This document shows, in pieces, positions 9,660-18,011 of a stretch of 64,000 nt of DNA. The translations under genes were made by a program, and so were the position numbers. This DNA is from Colwellia sp. 20A7 (lineage in GTDB: Bacteria; Pseudomonadota; Gammaproteobacteria; Enterobacterales; Alteromonadaceae), in assembly GCF_009832865.1 (NCBI RefSeq), contig NZ_CP047130.1, positions 372,001 to 436,000 of the forward strand, read 5' to 3'. Each line of letters opens with the position of its first letter. The stretch's first letter is position 1. The notes beneath the pieces were generated by a model, which worked only from the letters and a program-made list of their open reading frames with translations, made no database searches and had not been told where the DNA came from.

Positions 9660-10352
9660 TTAAAAAGGTGTTACGTCTTTTATTCTGGTGGGAAAGTTAG
9701 AAAAAATACCATCAACACCTAGTGCTTGCATTTCTTTAATATCATCGAGTTCATCAACCGTATAAACAAATACTTTTAAGCCACGTTTATGTGCATCATC
9801 TACTAATGCTTGATCAATAAAGTTGACACTAGCATGAATGGAATAGGCATTAAGTTGCGTTGCAAATTTTGCGTATTCTAGAGGAATACAGCTCGTGAGA
9901 GCGCCAAGAGCAAATTCTGGTCGTTGTTGATTAATGTGATAGAGTAAATGATGATTAAACGAAGAAAGTAAAATATTATCAAGGATTAATGGCGAATTCT
10001 CTAGTGCACTATCAAGATAGGAAAATAGTAATTCTATGTTGCTAATACCTTTAAGCTCTATATTAATAATGCATTTTCCGGCAACTAATAATAATACTTC
10101 ATCTAAAGTCGGAATTTTTTCACCTAACCCAGCATCTAAATCCTGTAAATACTTAGTATTATGCTGAGTTATTTTTCCTGTACCTGAGGTTGTTCGATGT
10201 AGCCATCGGTCATGAATAACATAGAGTATGTTATCTACTTCATGTATATCTATTTCAATACCGGCAACATCCATATCAAGCGCTACTTGAATTGCGCGTA
10301 ATGTGTTTTCCGGCTCTGTACCACTTGCACCACGATGAGCAAAAATTAACAT
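9660..10352 (-). CDS. Glycerophosphodiester phosphodiesterase
   Basis: Cytoplasmic-type enzyme predicted to hydrolyse deacylated phospholipids to glycerol 3-phosphate and an alcohol. I start it at the ATG at 10352 (230 residues) because a purine-rich GTGGAA sits 7 bases upstream; an in-frame GTG at 10364 would add four residues. The GDPD catalytic set is visible: HRG at residues 6-8, PENT at 14-17, the EIDIHE metal-binding motif, and the second His in VIHDRWLHRTTSGTG. No signal peptide is present, which suggests the cytosolic UgpQ-like branch. It is divergent from rluF, sharing a 96-107 bp promoter region with a 16-bp inverted repeat. Confidence 0.92.
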   Translation of the reverse strand: MLIFAHRGASGTEPENTLRAIQVALDMDVAGIEIDIHEVDNILYVIHDRWLHRTTSGTGKITQHNTKYLQDLDAGLGEKIPTLDEVLLLVAGKCIINIELKGISNIELLFSYLDSALENSPLILDNILLSSFNHHLLYHINQQRPEFALGALTSCIPLEYAKFATQLNAYSIHASVNFIDQALVDDAHKRGLKVFVYTVDELDDIKEMQALGVDGIFSNFPTRIKDVTPF

Positions 10353-10393
10353 GATAGATTCCACTTTAGGGTGATGGTTATACTATTGGGTTT

Positions 10394-10432
10394 TAGTCTC
10401 GGGATTTAGTATAATGCTAAATCCCGAGACTA
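10394..10432. promoter_or_regulatory. 16-bp perfect inverted repeat enclosing a -10 box between divergent genes
   Basis: Arms TAGTCTCGGGATTTAG (10394-10409) and its exact complement (10417-10432) flank a 7-base loop. The loop begins a perfect TATAAT (10410-10415), with TTGGGT at 10386-10391 as a weak -35 for rluF. On the other strand TATACT is available for the phosphodiesterase gene. A terminator is unlikely because both neighbouring genes read away from it. An operator or a structured 5-prime leader is more plausible. Confidence 0.6.
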
Positions 10433-10459
10433 CATCAATTAACTCTTTTTGAAAAGACA

Positions 10460-11293
10460 ATGGCCGACAATTTAATGACCGATAACATGACCGATAACTT
10501 AGCATCTAATAGTTCAACTGCTGGAAAACGTTTAAATAAATATATTAGTGAATCTGGTTTTTGTTCTCGCCGTGGTGCGGATAAATTAATTGAAACGAAT
10601 CGCGTTACTATTAATGGTAAGTTGCCTGAATTAGGGACTAAAGTTCAGCCAGATGATGAAGTTAAAGTCGATGGTAAGCTAATTTCAGCTAGTGCTAAAA
10701 ACAAATCTGATCGTATTTATATTGCTTACAATAAGCCCATCGGTATTACGTGTACTTCAGAAGCGCATGTTCGTGGCAATATTATTGATGCGATAGGCCA
10801 CAAAGAGCGTATTTTTCCTATCGGTCGTTTAGATAAACCATCAGAAGGATTAATTTTCTTAACGAGTGATGGTGATATTGTTAATAAAATTCTGCGTGCT
10901 GAAAACGCTCATGATAAAGAATATATTGTTACTGTAGACAAACCTATTAGTGAACGCTTTGTTGAACGAATGTCACGAGGTGTACCAATTTTGGGTACGA
11001 TAACAAAACCTTGTATTGTGCGAGTAAAAAGCCGTTTTGTGTTTAGCATTATTTTAACACAAGGGCTAAACCGCCAAATTCGCCGCATGTGTGAGTATTT
11101 AGATTATGAAGTTAAAGCGCTAAAACGTGAACGTATTATGAATGTTAAGTTGGGTAATTTAAAATCGGGTCAATGGCGTGATTTAACACCCGCTGAAATG
11201 GACGAGATTAACCAAGCGGTCAGTGGTTCAAGAAAAACAGCGACAGAAACTGTTGTGAAAGCGAAAAAGACATACAGCGATTTAATAAAATAA
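10460..11293 (+). CDS. rluF: 23S rRNA pseudouridine(2604) synthase
   Basis: Converts U2604 of 23S rRNA to pseudouridine. An N-terminal S4 RNA-binding domain (about residues 24-80, KRLNKYISESGFCSRRGADKLI) is followed by the RsuA-type catalytic domain. The catalytic Asp is D125 in GRLDKPSEGLIFLTSDGD, whose KPSEGL form is characteristic of RluF. The basic C-terminal tail is typical of the subfamily. The first about 20 residues contain a repeated MTDN pattern and could partly be non-coding if translation begins later. Length (277) fits RluF (about 290). A terminator follows at 11393-11424. Confidence 0.93.
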   Translation: MADNLMTDNMTDNLASNSSTAGKRLNKYISESGFCSRRGADKLIETNRVTINGKLPELGTKVQPDDEVKVDGKLISASAKNKSDRIYIAYNKPIGITCTSEAHVRGNIIDAIGHKERIFPIGRLDKPSEGLIFLTSDGDIVNKILRAENAHDKEYIVTVDKPISERFVERMSRGVPILGTITKPCIVRVKSRFVFSIILTQGLNRQIRRMCEYLDYEVKALKRERIMNVKLGNLKSGQWRDLTPAEMDEINQAVSGSRKTATETVVKAKKTYSDLIK

Positions 11294-11392
11294 GCGTAGT
11301 GAGCTATAAATTTTACTATCAAAAATAAGTTATTAGCTGAAATTTTATAACTGTTTAGCAGTAATTAACCAAGGTAAATCGCTTCCATAAAG

Positions 11393-11424
11393 AAAGACCC
11401 GACAGGTAAATGTTAGGTCTTTTT
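11393..11424. terminator. Bidirectional terminator between rluF and fumC
   Basis: AAAGACC (11393-11399) pairs with GGTCTTT (11416-11422), with an inner ACA/TGT pairing and a run of five T on the plus strand. It lies between convergent rluF and fumC. Confidence 0.75.
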
Positions 11425-11463
11425 ATCATTATTTATGAGTCACTTAGATCATTCCTGTATAAA

Positions 11464-12846
11464 TTAACCTTGAATACCACCTTTCGTTAAGTTAGCTGGG
11501 TCTAACAGGCGAGTTAATTCGTCACGACTTAGCTCTGTATTTTCAGCGGCAACATCAATAATTGGTCGTCCTTCTTTATAGGCCAGTTTGGCAATTTCAG
11601 CCGCTTTCAAATAACCTATAATTGGATTTAACGCTGTAACCAGAATGGGATTGCGAGCAAGCGCTTCTGAAAGTTTTGTTTCATTCACCTTGAAGGTAGT
11701 TATCGCCTTATCTGCCATCAAATGGCTAATATTACTGAGTAGCTCTATACTTTCTAAGAGGTTTTTGGCAACAAGTGGTAGCATAACATTTAGTTCAAAA
11801 TTACCTGACTGCCCAGCTATTGTGACTGTAGTGTCATTACCTATCACTTGTGCAGCTACCATAGTCGCAGCTTCAGGAATAACAGGGTTAACTTTACCTG
11901 GCATGATTGATGAGCCCGGTTGCAATGCTTCTAACTCTATTTCACCTAAACCTGCTAAGGGGCCTGAGTTCATCCAACGTAAATCATTAGCAATTTTCAT
12001 CATAGTTACTGCGATAGCTTTTAATTGGCCAGACAGTGTTACCGCAATATCTTGTGAGCCGATATGAGTAAAGAAATTTTTTGCAGGTTTGAACTTAATT
12101 CCCGTTTTCTTTGATAAAGCGTTATTAAAAGTGGTCGCAAATTCAGGGTGTGCGTTAATGCCTGTTCCTACTGCTGTACCACCTTGTGCTAATGTTTGTA
12201 AGCTAGGTTGAATTCTTTGTATATGTTCAATATTTTGCTGTATTTGATCTGCCCATGCATGAAGGGTTTGTGCCATGCTTACGGGCATTGCATCCATTAA
12301 ATGCGTACGACCAGTTTTAATAAAGTGGCTGACTTCATCGGCCTTATTGTTAATTGCGTCACGTAAATAGCTTAATGCTGGTAATAGTTTATTTTCTACT
12401 TCCAGCGCCGCACTAATATGGATGGTTGTTGGAATAATATCGTTACTACTTTGTCCATAATTAATATGATCATTTGCACCTACATTGTCACCAAAGTTCT
12501 TCGTGGCCAGTGTAGCTAACACTTCATTTGCATTCATATTTGAGCTAGTACCAGAGCCTGTTTGGAATACATCAACAGGGAAGTGTTGCATAAAATTTTC
12601 ACCTAATAGTGTATCAACGGCTTGGCAAATTGCATCGCCCATTGGTAGAGGTATCTGTTTTAATTCACCATTTGCCTTTGCTGCCGAATATTTTGCAAGT
12701 AATAGTGCCTTCACAAACGCTTTCGGCATTTGCTGACCGCTGATAGGGAAGTTATTAATCGCACGTTGTGTTTGGGCGGCGTATAGTGCATTTTCAGGAA
12801 CTTGTAGCTCTCCCATACTATCTTTTTCAATACGAAACTTTTCCAT
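11464..12846 (-). CDS. fumC: Fumarate hydratase class II
   Basis: Iron-independent fumarase of the TCA cycle, interconverting fumarate and malate. The 460-residue length and the signature GSSIMPGKVNP (catalytic Ser loop) with TGRTHLMDAMPVSMAQ and TGSGTSSNMNANEV place it in the fumarase/aspartase superfamily. The GNFELNVMLPLVAKN segment fits fumarase rather than aspartase. It follows a fagA-like gene by 13 bp; in Pseudomonas fagA-fumC-sodA is a Fur-repressed iron-starvation operon in which this enzyme replaces the iron-sulfur fumarase. The Fur-like site at 13280-13298 supports the same regulation here. Confidence 0.96.
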   Translation of the reverse strand: MEKFRIEKDSMGELQVPENALYAAQTQRAINNFPISGQQMPKAFVKALLLAKYSAAKANGELKQIPLPMGDAICQAVDTLLGENFMQHFPVDVFQTGSGTSSNMNANEVLATLATKNFGDNVGANDHINYGQSSNDIIPTTIHISAALEVENKLLPALSYLRDAINNKADEVSHFIKTGRTHLMDAMPVSMAQTLHAWADQIQQNIEHIQRIQPSLQTLAQGGTAVGTGINAHPEFATTFNNALSKKTGIKFKPAKNFFTHIGSQDIAVTLSGQLKAIAVTMMKIANDLRWMNSGPLAGLGEIELEALQPGSSIMPGKVNPVIPEAATMVAAQVIGNDTTVTIAGQSGNFELNVMLPLVAKNLLESIELLSNISHLMADKAITTFKVNETKLSEALARNPILVTALNPIIGYLKAAEIAKLAYKEGRPIIDVAAENTELSRDELTRLLDPANLTKGGIQG

Positions 12847-12859
12847 GGTGACTCCATCG

Positions 12860-13228
12860 TTAATAAGAAGATAGGCTTCTTTCTACATAATGTGTAGAAA
12901 TAGCCAGTTCATTAAATAGGTGTTGTAGATGTTGTTCTGATTTATCATCATTCGCTATTTTTTTCAGTGAGCTAAGAGGAAGATAAATATTGTCTAGGCA
13001 TGTGCAGCGCCAATGACGTGGTACTAAATCATCTACTATAGTTTCTAACAATAAATAGAATTGTGCAGTATATCGCTCGCGTAATAGCTTAGTTGATAAG
13101 TTGTCACTTTGGCCAATACTTAACCATAGTTTTAGTAACATAATATTATCAGGCTCTGTGCCAGTACGAATTTTTTGTTCTAGCAGCTGAGTAGCTGAAG
13201 GGCTATGAGAAGGCGGTGAAATTTGCAT
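12860..13228 (-). CDS. FagA-like small protein upstream of fumC
   Basis: A 122-residue protein with no signal peptide or membrane segment, rich in Leu and charged residues. The pattern LLLxxWLxIGxSD...RHWRxxCLDxxxxPL resembles the Fur-associated FagA protein found just ahead of fumC in pseudomonads; I make this match from memory of the family and from position. Its molecular role is unknown. It is the first gene of a two-gene unit with fumC (13-bp gap). A TATAAT on the minus strand at 13259-13264 and a Fur-like box at 13280-13298 lie just upstream, so it should be expressed in low iron. Confidence 0.65.
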   Translation of the reverse strand: MQISPPSHSPSATQLLEQKIRTGTEPDNIMLLKLWLSIGQSDNLSTKLLRERYTAQFYLLLETIVDDLVPRHWRCTCLDNIYLPLSSLKKIANDDKSEQHLQHLFNELAISTHYVERSLSSY

Positions 13229-13656
13229 AGTAGACTAAAATATTTATTGCAGTTATTAATTATAAGATCAAATGTTAATGCAAATGATTTTTATTTGCAA
13301 TGGTTGGGTTACTTATTAATGTAAGGATAAGTTTAAAGGTTTTACAACGATATTTTTAAATGAAAGGTGTGATATAAGCAGATCTGCTCAAAAAGGTATG
13401 TTTTTATAACTCACTTTCATCATAGGCTATTGCCTAAGTATGGACTGCTATTTTTAGGCGATAGACTATTATTATTGAAATGACGCACAGCATGAAAGCT
13501 AGTATTAAGTTTTCATTTTTGGAAGTGGGTGTTGTTTTATTTATTAAATGACTTACCCACCTGGCTGGATATTAAGCTTATTTTTAGTCACAAGCTTTGG
13601 CCGCTAGATGGGTAAGTAATCAATTTTATTTAGCTTTAAGCTACCTATATTAACAA
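13229..13656. other. 428-bp intergenic region between the fagA-like gene and the acyl-CoA synthetase
   Basis: Holds the Fur-controlled promoter of the fagA-like gene at its left end. An 11-bp imperfect hairpin (CTATTGCCTAA at 13427-13437 with TTAGGCGATAG at 13454-13464) has no clear T tract. A small TAGCT/AGCTA hairpin near 13630-13645 with an AT-rich run could terminate the minus-strand synthetase gene. No convincing open reading frame was found. Confidence 0.6.
13280..13298 (-). promoter_or_regulatory. Probable Fur box upstream of the fagA-like gene and fumC
   Basis: The 19-bp sequence GCAAATGATTTTTATTTGC is a near-perfect palindrome with the GCAAAT...ATTTGC arms common in marine gammaproteobacterial Fur sites, and matches 12 of 19 positions of the classical consensus. 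It overlaps the expected -35 region of a minus-strand promoter whose -10 TATAAT is at 13259-13264. Confidence 0.7.
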
Positions 13657-15552
13657 CTAATTTCCAATACCTATTAGCCTTGATGATAGTTCATCTAATA
13701 CTTGTGGATCATCAATGGTTGATGGGATATCTATTGCTTGTCCATCAATCATTTGTCTTAGGGTTTTACGCAATATTTTCCCTGAGCGTGTTTTTGGCAG
13801 ACGCTCAACAATGATCAATCCTTTTAAAGAAGCGATAGCGCCTATTTCTGCTCGGACTTTATCTTTCAATGCAGCGCATAGGCTGTCATCACTTTCCTCA
13901 ATTCCATTTTTAATAACGACAAGACCAAAAGGTACTTGCCCTTTTAATGTATCATTAATGCCGATAACGGCACATTCAGCAACGGCATTATGACCAGACA
14001 AAACCTCTTCCATTTCACCTGTTGATAGTCTATGGCCTGCAACATTAATAACATCGTCTGTTCGGCCCATAATAAATAAATAGCCTGAATCATCTATATA
14101 ACCACCATCACCTGTAACATAATAGCCAGGGTGTGTTGATAAGTAGCTTGATTTAAAACGCTCTTCATCTTGATATATAGCAGCTAAACAACCCGGTGGC
14201 ATTGGCAGTTTTATTGCGACAGTACCTTGTTGGTTAGCATGAAGTGCTTTGCCGTAAACATCTAAAATTTCCACATTAAACCCTGGCACAGGGAAGCCGG
14301 CAGAGCCTGCTTTTGTTGGCATTAATTCTGTGCAGTTTTCATCGGTAAATGGTGTGCTAGCGATTGCCCAACCTGTTTCTGTTTGCCACCAATGATCAAT
14401 AACAGGCAGTTGAGATTTATCGCTTAACCAATGGTAAGTTGCAGGGTCGAGGCGTTCTCCAGCAAGGTAGAGGCGCTGTAAATGTGATAAATCATAGTCA
14501 TTCATTAATGCGCCATCAGGATCTTCTTTAGCAATAGCACGAAAAGCGGTTGGTGCACTAAAAAGAGCGTTAACCTTATATTCTTCACATACGCGCCAAA
14601 AAGCCCCTGCGTCAGGTGTTTTTATTGGTTTTCCTTCATAAAGAATAGTGCTACAACCAGCTATTAATGGGGCATACACAATATAAGAATGCCCAACAAC
14701 CCAACCAACATCTGAAGCCGCCCAGAAGGTGTCTCCTGCGTTCATACCATAAATATTTTTCATACTGTAAAGCATGGCAACAGCATGGCCGCCATTATCT
14801 CTAACAACACCTTTAGGCTTACCAGTGGTGCCAGACGTATAAAGAATATAGAGTGGATCAGTGCTTTTAAGCTTTACAGGGGCAATGGCGTTTGCAGTTT
14901 CCATAAGTGTCTGCCAATTATGGTCGCGTTCAGCAATCATTGGTGCACTTAACTGTTCTCTTTGGTAAATAATGCAACTATTTGGTTTATGCTGGGCGAG
15001 TTCAATCGCGTTATCAAGCAGGGGTTTGTAAGGTATTACTTTTTCAATTTCAATACCACAGCTAGCAGTTACAACTACTTTGGGCTCTGCATCGTCAATT
15101 CTTACTGCTAGCTCTTTTGCAGCAAAACCACCAAATACTACGGAGTGAATCGCACCAATTCTGGCGCAAGCGAGCATCGCAATAGCGGCCTGCGGAATCA
15201 TGGGCATATAAATAAGAACACGGTCGCCTTTTTTTACCTGCTGACTTTGTAGTACACCGGCAAATTTTGCAACTAGCTCTGTTAGCTCTGAGTAAGTGAA
15301 TTTTTGCTTAGTATTTGTTACTGGGGAGTCATAAATAAGGGCAACTTGATCGCCACGACCTTGCTCTATGTGGTAATCAAGGGCAAGGTAACTAGTGTTA
15401 AGCTCTCCATCGGCAAACCAATCAGTCCAGTCATTATCATTTGTCGACAATATCGTTTTTGGGGCTGTAAACCAAGAAACAAGCTTTGATTGCTTCTCCC
15501 AATAGGTTTTGGTTGATTTTACCGCCTCTTCTTGTTGGTCTGCAAAGTTCAT
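13657..15552 (-). CDS. prpE: Propionyl-CoA (acetyl-CoA-type) synthetase
   Basis: AMP-forming acyl-CoA synthetase that activates a short-chain acid with ATP and CoA. The 631 residues contain the adenylation motif YTSGTTGKPKG (about residues 238-248), the DHWWQTETGW motif that shapes the acyl pocket, the YVTGDGG hinge region and the C-terminal PKTRSGKILRK with the catalytic, usually acetylation-regulated Lys. The length and internal sequence fit the PrpE (propionate) branch better than Acs (about 650), but substrate choice cannot be settled from sequence alone. It stands alone with no prp cluster nearby. A 7-bp hairpin at 15583-15601 separates it from the upstream gene. Confidence 0.85.
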   Translation of the reverse strand: MNFADQQEEAVKSTKTYWEKQSKLVSWFTAPKTILSTNDNDWTDWFADGELNTSYLALDYHIEQGRGDQVALIYDSPVTNTKQKFTYSELTELVAKFAGVLQSQQVKKGDRVLIYMPMIPQAAIAMLACARIGAIHSVVFGGFAAKELAVRIDDAEPKVVVTASCGIEIEKVIPYKPLLDNAIELAQHKPNSCIIYQREQLSAPMIAERDHNWQTLMETANAIAPVKLKSTDPLYILYTSGTTGKPKGVVRDNGGHAVAMLYSMKNIYGMNAGDTFWAASDVGWVVGHSYIVYAPLIAGCSTILYEGKPIKTPDAGAFWRVCEEYKVNALFSAPTAFRAIAKEDPDGALMNDYDLSHLQRLYLAGERLDPATYHWLSDKSQLPVIDHWWQTETGWAIASTPFTDENCTELMPTKAGSAGFPVPGFNVEILDVYGKALHANQQGTVAIKLPMPPGCLAAIYQDEERFKSSYLSTHPGYYVTGDGGYIDDSGYLFIMGRTDDVINVAGHRLSTGEMEEVLSGHNAVAECAVIGINDTLKGQVPFGLVVIKNGIEESDDSLCAALKDKVRAEIGAIASLKGLIIVERLPKTRSGKILRKTLRQMIDGQAIDIPSTIDDPQVLDELSSRLIGIGN

Positions 15553-15582
15553 GATCTGTCCTACGTAAGTTTTTATTTATAC

Positions 15583-15601
15583 CGACACTATAGAAGTGTC
15601 G
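15583..15601 (-). terminator. Small hairpin downstream of the spermidine-synthase-like gene
   Basis: CGACACT and AGTGTCG flank a 5-base loop in the gap between the 15640-16548 gene and the synthetase gene. The T tract is poor, so termination is uncertain. Confidence 0.3.
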
Positions 15602-15639
15602 ACAAAATAAACCAATTAGACTTTCGGCTAGTTTTATAG

Positions 15640-16548
15640 CTACTTTACATTTAATAAATTGGCAGGAGAGAATTGATCGGTGAGCACACGTGTATCTTTT
15701 GGCCAGTCTTGATTGTTTTTAGTATTGACCATTTTTCGGTAAAGTAATGGAATATCAACACCATAGTAAGATAATTTTTTATCAAGTTTGTCGACATTAT
15801 TCTTATTTAGGCTATTACTAATACGATTGTTAGAAAACCCGTTTTTACTCACTAAAATAATACGATTTGAATTAGCGCTATTAGCGACTTGATAAAAATC
15901 ACCGAACACCGCTTTATAGGTTGCAGATTCGTGCGCATACAGCTTACTTAATGAAAAGGTATTAGAGCTTAATATGCCATTATCACTTAACAATGCTTTC
16001 GCTTCTTGTAAAAATTCTTTTGTCATTAGATGTTCAGGAATATAGTCGCCATTAAAAGCATCGAGAATTATCCAGTCATAACTTTCTTTTTTTAATAAGG
16101 CGCGCTTAATAAAAATACGACCATCTTGGGCGTAAGTATTTATTTTGTCATTCTCTACAAAGCCAAAATAATCACGTGCTACCTTTATTACTGCGGGATC
16201 AATTTCTATATTATCAATTTCACTTTGAGGGTAAAGTTGTGCCAACGTGTTTGACATTGTACCTCCACCTAAGCCAACAATTAAAATGCGCTTTGGTTGA
16301 GTGTTAAACAATAAACTCGCCATTAGTAGCTTAGTATAATTAAAGACTAAGTGGTCTGGTTTGCTTTTTAAAAAGCAACTTTGCTGAGTTTGAGTACTTC
16401 TCGTATTAAATTTTAAACAACGTAAATCGTTATTATCTTCTACTAAAATATTACGATAAAGAGAGCGTTCTTGATGTATTACTTCTGCTTGGGCTAAGGA
16501 GGTCGCCATTAATAATAATGAGAGAGTTACGGTAATATATTTAAGCAT
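15640..16548 (-). CDS. Spermidine-synthase-like protein with an N-terminal hydrophobic segment
   Basis: A Rossmann-fold protein of the polyamine aminopropyltransferase/methyltransferase type. Seen: ILIVGLGGGTMSNTLA (nucleotide-binding loop), NIEIDPAVIKVARDYF and the catalytic-region LDAFNGDYIPEHL. I start at the ATG at 16548, which overlaps the stop region of the upstream membrane gene as ATGCTTAA; an in-frame TTG at 16560 adds four residues. The first about 22 residues (YITVTLSLLLMATSLAQA) look like a cleavable signal peptide or a single membrane anchor, which is unusual for a spermidine synthase. Together with the upstream gene it looks like a two-gene form of the fused MFS/spermidine-synthase proteins. 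Real polyamine synthesis is unproven for this family. Confidence 0.78.
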   Translation of the reverse strand: MLKYITVTLSLLLMATSLAQAEVIHQERSLYRNILVEDNNDLRCLKFNTRSTQTQQSCFLKSKPDHLVFNYTKLLMASLLFNTQPKRILIVGLGGGTMSNTLAQLYPQSEIDNIEIDPAVIKVARDYFGFVENDKINTYAQDGRIFIKRALLKKESYDWIILDAFNGDYIPEHLMTKEFLQEAKALLSDNGILSSNTFSLSKLYAHESATYKAVFGDFYQVANSANSNRIILVSKNGFSNNRISNSLNKNNVDKLDKKLSYYGVDIPLLYRKMVNTKNNQDWPKDTRVLTDQFSPANLLNVK

Positions 16549-17200
16549 AATTGTTCTCAATTTTAGTTGATGGCTGTAATTTATGGACTAAAATTGCCAA
16601 TACACCTAAGCTAGCAAGAATCGCGCTAAAGCTATATATAATCGTATTAATATCAAACCATAAAATTAAGTAGAAAGAAGTAACAATGGTGCCTAATGCG
16701 CTACCTAAGGTTGAGACAAAATAAAGCTTACCGGCAACCTGGCCACTTTCATCAGAGCTTGTCACTAATAAACGGACAGAATAAGGGGATAACATACCAA
16801 GAATAACGGTGGGGATAAAAAATAGTACCATGGATGCTAATAAAGAGCCGTAACGAGAGTCTTCAACACTAAGAAAAACAGCTTCCATTAGCCATTGACC
16901 AAACAAAGCAATTGGTAGCACCATGATGGCGGCAATAACGAAAATTCGTCCGTATATTGAAAGTGATGGAGAGCGCGTTGAAAGTTTTCCTCCAAGTAAA
17001 TAACCTAAGGATAAACTCAACATGAAGACCGTAATAATGCTGCCCCAAATATGTACTGAGCTACCAAAAAAAGGGGCTAAAATTCTGCCACCTAACAACT
17101 CTATACCCATAATAGAGAAGCCACTGGTAAAAGCGAGTAAGTAAATTAAAATGTTTGGATAGTTCTTTTGAATATCTTGACTATTAGTTGAAGTTTTCAG
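16541..17200 (-). CDS. Membrane partner of the spermidine-synthase-like protein, possible CTG start
   Basis: An integral membrane protein with about six transmembrane helices, matching the N-terminal half of fused MFS/spermidine-synthase proteins (MGIELLGGRILAPFFGSS, WGSIITVFMLSLSLGYLLGGK). The only in-frame ATG is at 17110, inside what should be the first helix. The frame upstream of it stays open and encodes NYPNILIYLLAFTSGFSI, which completes that helix, but contains no ATG, GTG or TTG. The best-placed candidate is CTG at 17200 with AAGGG about 8 bases upstream; this gives 219 residues. If the ATG at 17110 is used instead, the protein has 189 residues and a truncated first helix. It overlaps the downstream gene. 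A sequence error near the start cannot be excluded. Confidence 0.6.
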   Translation of the reverse strand: MKTSTNSQDIQKNYPNILIYLLAFTSGFSIMGIELLGGRILAPFFGSSVHIWGSIITVFMLSLSLGYLLGGKLSTRSPSLSIYGRIFVIAAIMVLPIALFGQWLMEAVFLSVEDSRYGSLLASMVLFFIPTVILGMLSPYSVRLLVTSSDESGQVAGKLYFVSTLGSALGTIVTSFYLILWFDINTIIYSFSAILASLGVLAILVHKLQPSTKIENNYA

Positions 17201-17242
17201 TAGCTTAGCCCTTATCGTTATTATGATAAATACCAGAGTAAG

Positions 17243-17782
17243 CTATTTTATCGCCATTTGGTAGTGTACTGCGATAAAGTTACCACTAGGATCTTTATGA
17301 TCGTATTCTTTCATAAAGTGCATACCCATTTTTTTCATCACAGTAATGGAGGCAATATTATCTTCCAAAGCTAAAGCCGAAAAAGACTGTATATTAGGCT
17401 GTGTAGCCAAGGCATTTTTAATGGCTATAGCTGCTTCAGTCGCATAGCCTTTTCCCCATGCTTTTTTGAAAAAGCGCCAACCCAATTCAATATCAGCTAA
17501 GTCAGGTTTATCGCTAAAGAAATCCATTGGTCGGGCTAATATCCAACCAAAATATTCTTGAGTTTTTTTGTCAGAAACGTGCCAAAGACCAAAGCCTTTT
17601 TCTGAATCCCTATAAGCTTTCATACGTGGTAAAAAAACCTCGGTAATGGTTGCCATACTCGTAGGCTTTCCGCCATTAAGAAATTGCATAACGCTTGGGT
17701 CTTGATCTAATTGCCATAATAATTGTGCATCTTCTGGCCCCATAAGGCGGAAGCGCAATCGTGTAGAGTTTTGGATTATCAT
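17243..17782 (-). CDS. GNAT-family N-acetyltransferase (RimJ/RimL type)
   Basis: A 179-residue acetyl-CoA-dependent acyltransferase of the RimJ/RimL branch. The acetyl-CoA pyrophosphate-binding loop is seen as KKAWGKGYATEA at about residues 116-127, preceded by the ELGWRF strand and followed by ALALEDNIASITVMKKMGM. These features identify the fold but not the substrate, which could be a small molecule or a protein N-terminus. It is on the same strand as the membrane/spermidine-synthase-like pair, with a gap of 42-132 bases depending on which start that gene uses. Confidence 0.88.
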   Translation of the reverse strand: MIIQNSTRLRFRLMGPEDAQLLWQLDQDPSVMQFLNGGKPTSMATITEVFLPRMKAYRDSEKGFGLWHVSDKKTQEYFGWILARPMDFFSDKPDLADIELGWRFFKKAWGKGYATEAAIAIKNALATQPNIQSFSALALEDNIASITVMKKMGMHFMKEYDHKDPSGNFIAVHYQMAIK

Positions 17783-18011
17783 GATGAAGCACCTGTATTT
17801 TTTAGTTATATATTGTAGGCATGACTATTCTCTGAATCAATGGGTTAACGACGTACTTAATACTTAGTGAGCAAATGGATGAATTTGTTTTATTTTGCTA
17901 TCTTTATTTTGTTGAATATTAAAATGTGAGCAATAGTTAAATATAAATTGTTTTACTAAAATGAGTGATTCAATATCAATTGGAATGAATAAATTAAAAA
18001 GGAATAGTGAA

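Noticed and set aside
11645..12067. 140-residue open frame antisense to fumC
   Set aside because: It mirrors strongly conserved fumC codons and has no independent support.
13427..13464. Terminator hairpin upstream of the fagA-like gene
   Set aside because: The stem is imperfect, has no T tract and does not follow a gene end in a useful orientation.
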